From contig NC_079906.1 of NCBI RefSeq assembly GCF_024868665.1, forward strand, positions 15,263,829-15,327,828: DNA of 64,000 nucleotides. Reading direction: 5' to 3'. The notes beneath the pieces were generated by a model, which had not been told where the DNA came from, did not search any database, and saw only the letters and a program-made list of their open reading frames with translations. Position numbers and translations under genes: made by a program. This stretch comes from Triplophysa rosa. Taxonomy: Eukaryota; Chordata; Actinopteri; Cypriniformes; Nemacheilidae. The stretch's first letter is position 1, and the number at the start of each line of letters is the position of its first letter. Below, in pieces: positions 63,238 to 64,000 of this stretch.

Positions 63238-64000
63238 CACTCACCTAAAGGATTATTAGGAACACCTGTTCAATTTCTCATTAATGCAATTATCTAATCA
63301 ACCAATCACATGGCAGTTGCTTCAATGCATTTAGGGGTGTGGTCCTGGTCAAGACAATCTCCTGAACTCCAAACTGAATGTCAGAATGGGAAAGAAAGGT
63401 GATTTAAGCAATTTTGAGCGTGGCATGGTTGTTGGTGCCAGACGGGCCGGTCTGAGTATTTCACAATCTGCTCAGTTACTGGGATTTTCACGCACAACCA
63501 TTTCTAGGGTTTACAAAGAATGGTGTGAAAAGGGAAAAACATCCAGTATGCGGCAGTCCTGTGGGCGAAAATGCCTTGTTGATGCTAGAGGTCAGAGGAG
63601 AATGGGCCGACTGATTCAAGCTGATAGAAGAGCAACTTTGACTGAAATAACCACTCGTTACAACCGAGGTATGCAGCAAAGCATTTGTGAAGCCACAACA
63701 CGCACAACCTTGAGGCAGATGGGCTACAACAGCAGAAGACCCCACCGGGTACCACTCATCTCCACTACAAATAGGAAAAAGAGGCTACAATTTGCACGAG
63801 CTCACCAAAATTGGACAGTTGAAGACTGGAAAAATGTTGCCTGGTCTGATGAGTCTCGATTTCTGTTGAGACATTCAAATGGTAGAGTCAGAATTTGGCG
63901 TAAACAGAATGAGAACATGGATCCATCATGCCTTGTTACCACTGTGCAGGCTGGTGGTGGTGGTGTAATGGTGTGGGGGATGTTTTCTTGGCACACTTTA
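63238..64000 (+). mobile_element. Tc1-like transposon, 5' part (cut by window edge)
   Basis: Begins CACTCACCTAAAGGATTATT directly after TA (63236-63237), a Tc1/mariner-type start. The leader of about 148 bp is followed by an open transposase frame. The right half lies outside the window. It is unrelated in sequence to the Tc1-like element at 39337. Confidence 0.92.
63386..64000 (+). CDS. Tc1-like transposase, N-terminal 205 codons, open to window edge
   Basis: Cut-and-paste transposase of the Tc1/mariner superfamily, acting in the nucleus on the element's own ends. The ATG at 63386 opens MGKKGDLSNFERGMVVGAR, a typical Tc1 start. Two helix-turn-helix motifs follow: about residues 20-45 (ISQSAQLLGFSRTTISRVYK) and about 75-120 (ATLTEITTRYN ... 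TTLRQMGY). A GRK-type linker (CGRKC) lies between them. The first catalytic Asp is in AWSDESRF (about residue 153). The GGGGVMVWGMFS motif is at the edge. The second Asp and the Glu would lie beyond 64000. There is no stop or frameshift in 615 bases, unlike the other transposases here. The full protein in this family is about 340 residues. Confidence 0.92.
   Translation, partial: MGKKGDLSNFERGMVVGARRAGLSISQSAQLLGFSRTTISRVYKEWCEKGKTSSMRQSCGRKCLVDARGQRRMGRLIQADRRATLTEITTRYNRGMQQSICEATTRTTLRQMGYNSRRPHRVPLISTTNRKKRLQFARAHQNWTVEDWKNVAWSDESRFLLRHSNGRVRIWRKQNENMDPSCLVTTVQAGGGGVMVWGMFSWHTL

Overview
The window looks like teleost fish nuclear DNA, most likely from a cyprinid (carp or minnow group). 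It is A+T-rich, has long CA/GT, TTTC and GA microsatellites, and carries Tc1-like, hAT-like and PIF/Harbinger-like DNA transposons, a chromodomain Ty3/Gypsy element, solo LTRs, a tRNA-derived SINE and several MITE families of the kind that fill cyprinid genomes. I recognise no complete host protein-coding gene, tRNA, rRNA or CRISPR array. Most of the window appears to be intergenic or intronic sequence that has been a repeated target for transposons. The species call is inference from repeat style, not from a marker gene.

Layout, left to right. 0-6.3 kb: two palindromic MITEs and otherwise plain sequence. 6.3-9.3 kb: a 5'-deleted Ty3/Gypsy chromovirus on the minus strand, with a readable but broken pol and a 5-bp target duplication. 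9.3-22 kb: mostly plain sequence with two more MITEs (one split by a second transposon), a TTTC microsatellite and CA repeats. 22-25 kb: a SINE, a solo LTR and a 1.5-kb hAT-type element with an 8-bp target duplication. 25-31 kb: a stretch with conserved-noncoding character, then MITEs. 31.9-35.7 kb: two solo LTRs, one inside a MITE. 39.3-42.5 kb: a three-level nest in which a solo LTR interrupts a PIF/Harbinger-like element, which itself interrupts a Tc1-like element. 44-47.4 kb: microsatellites and MITEs. 49.5-50.6 kb: a second conserved-noncoding-like stretch. 50.7-53.1 kb: a complete, young, non-autonomous LTR retrotransposon with two near-identical LTRs. 57.7-61.6 kb: four DNA transposons in close succession, the last a 726-bp hAT with a perfect 8-bp target duplication. 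63.2-64 kb: the 5' part of a Tc1-like transposon whose transposase frame is open to the window edge.

The genes that can be read are all transposon genes: the Tc1 transposase at the right edge (apparently intact so far), a decayed Tc1 transposase, a Gypsy pol pseudogene, a MADF-domain exon of a PIF/Harbinger element, and a hAT dimerisation domain. The most unusual structural signal is that four LTRs (at 22.4, 31.9, 35.0 and 50.7 kb) share a stem-loop design near the 5' end of the LTR although their stem sequences differ. Possible host material is limited to a weak terminal-exon candidate near 62.1 kb and several repeat-free, homeodomain-site-rich blocks that could be enhancers.
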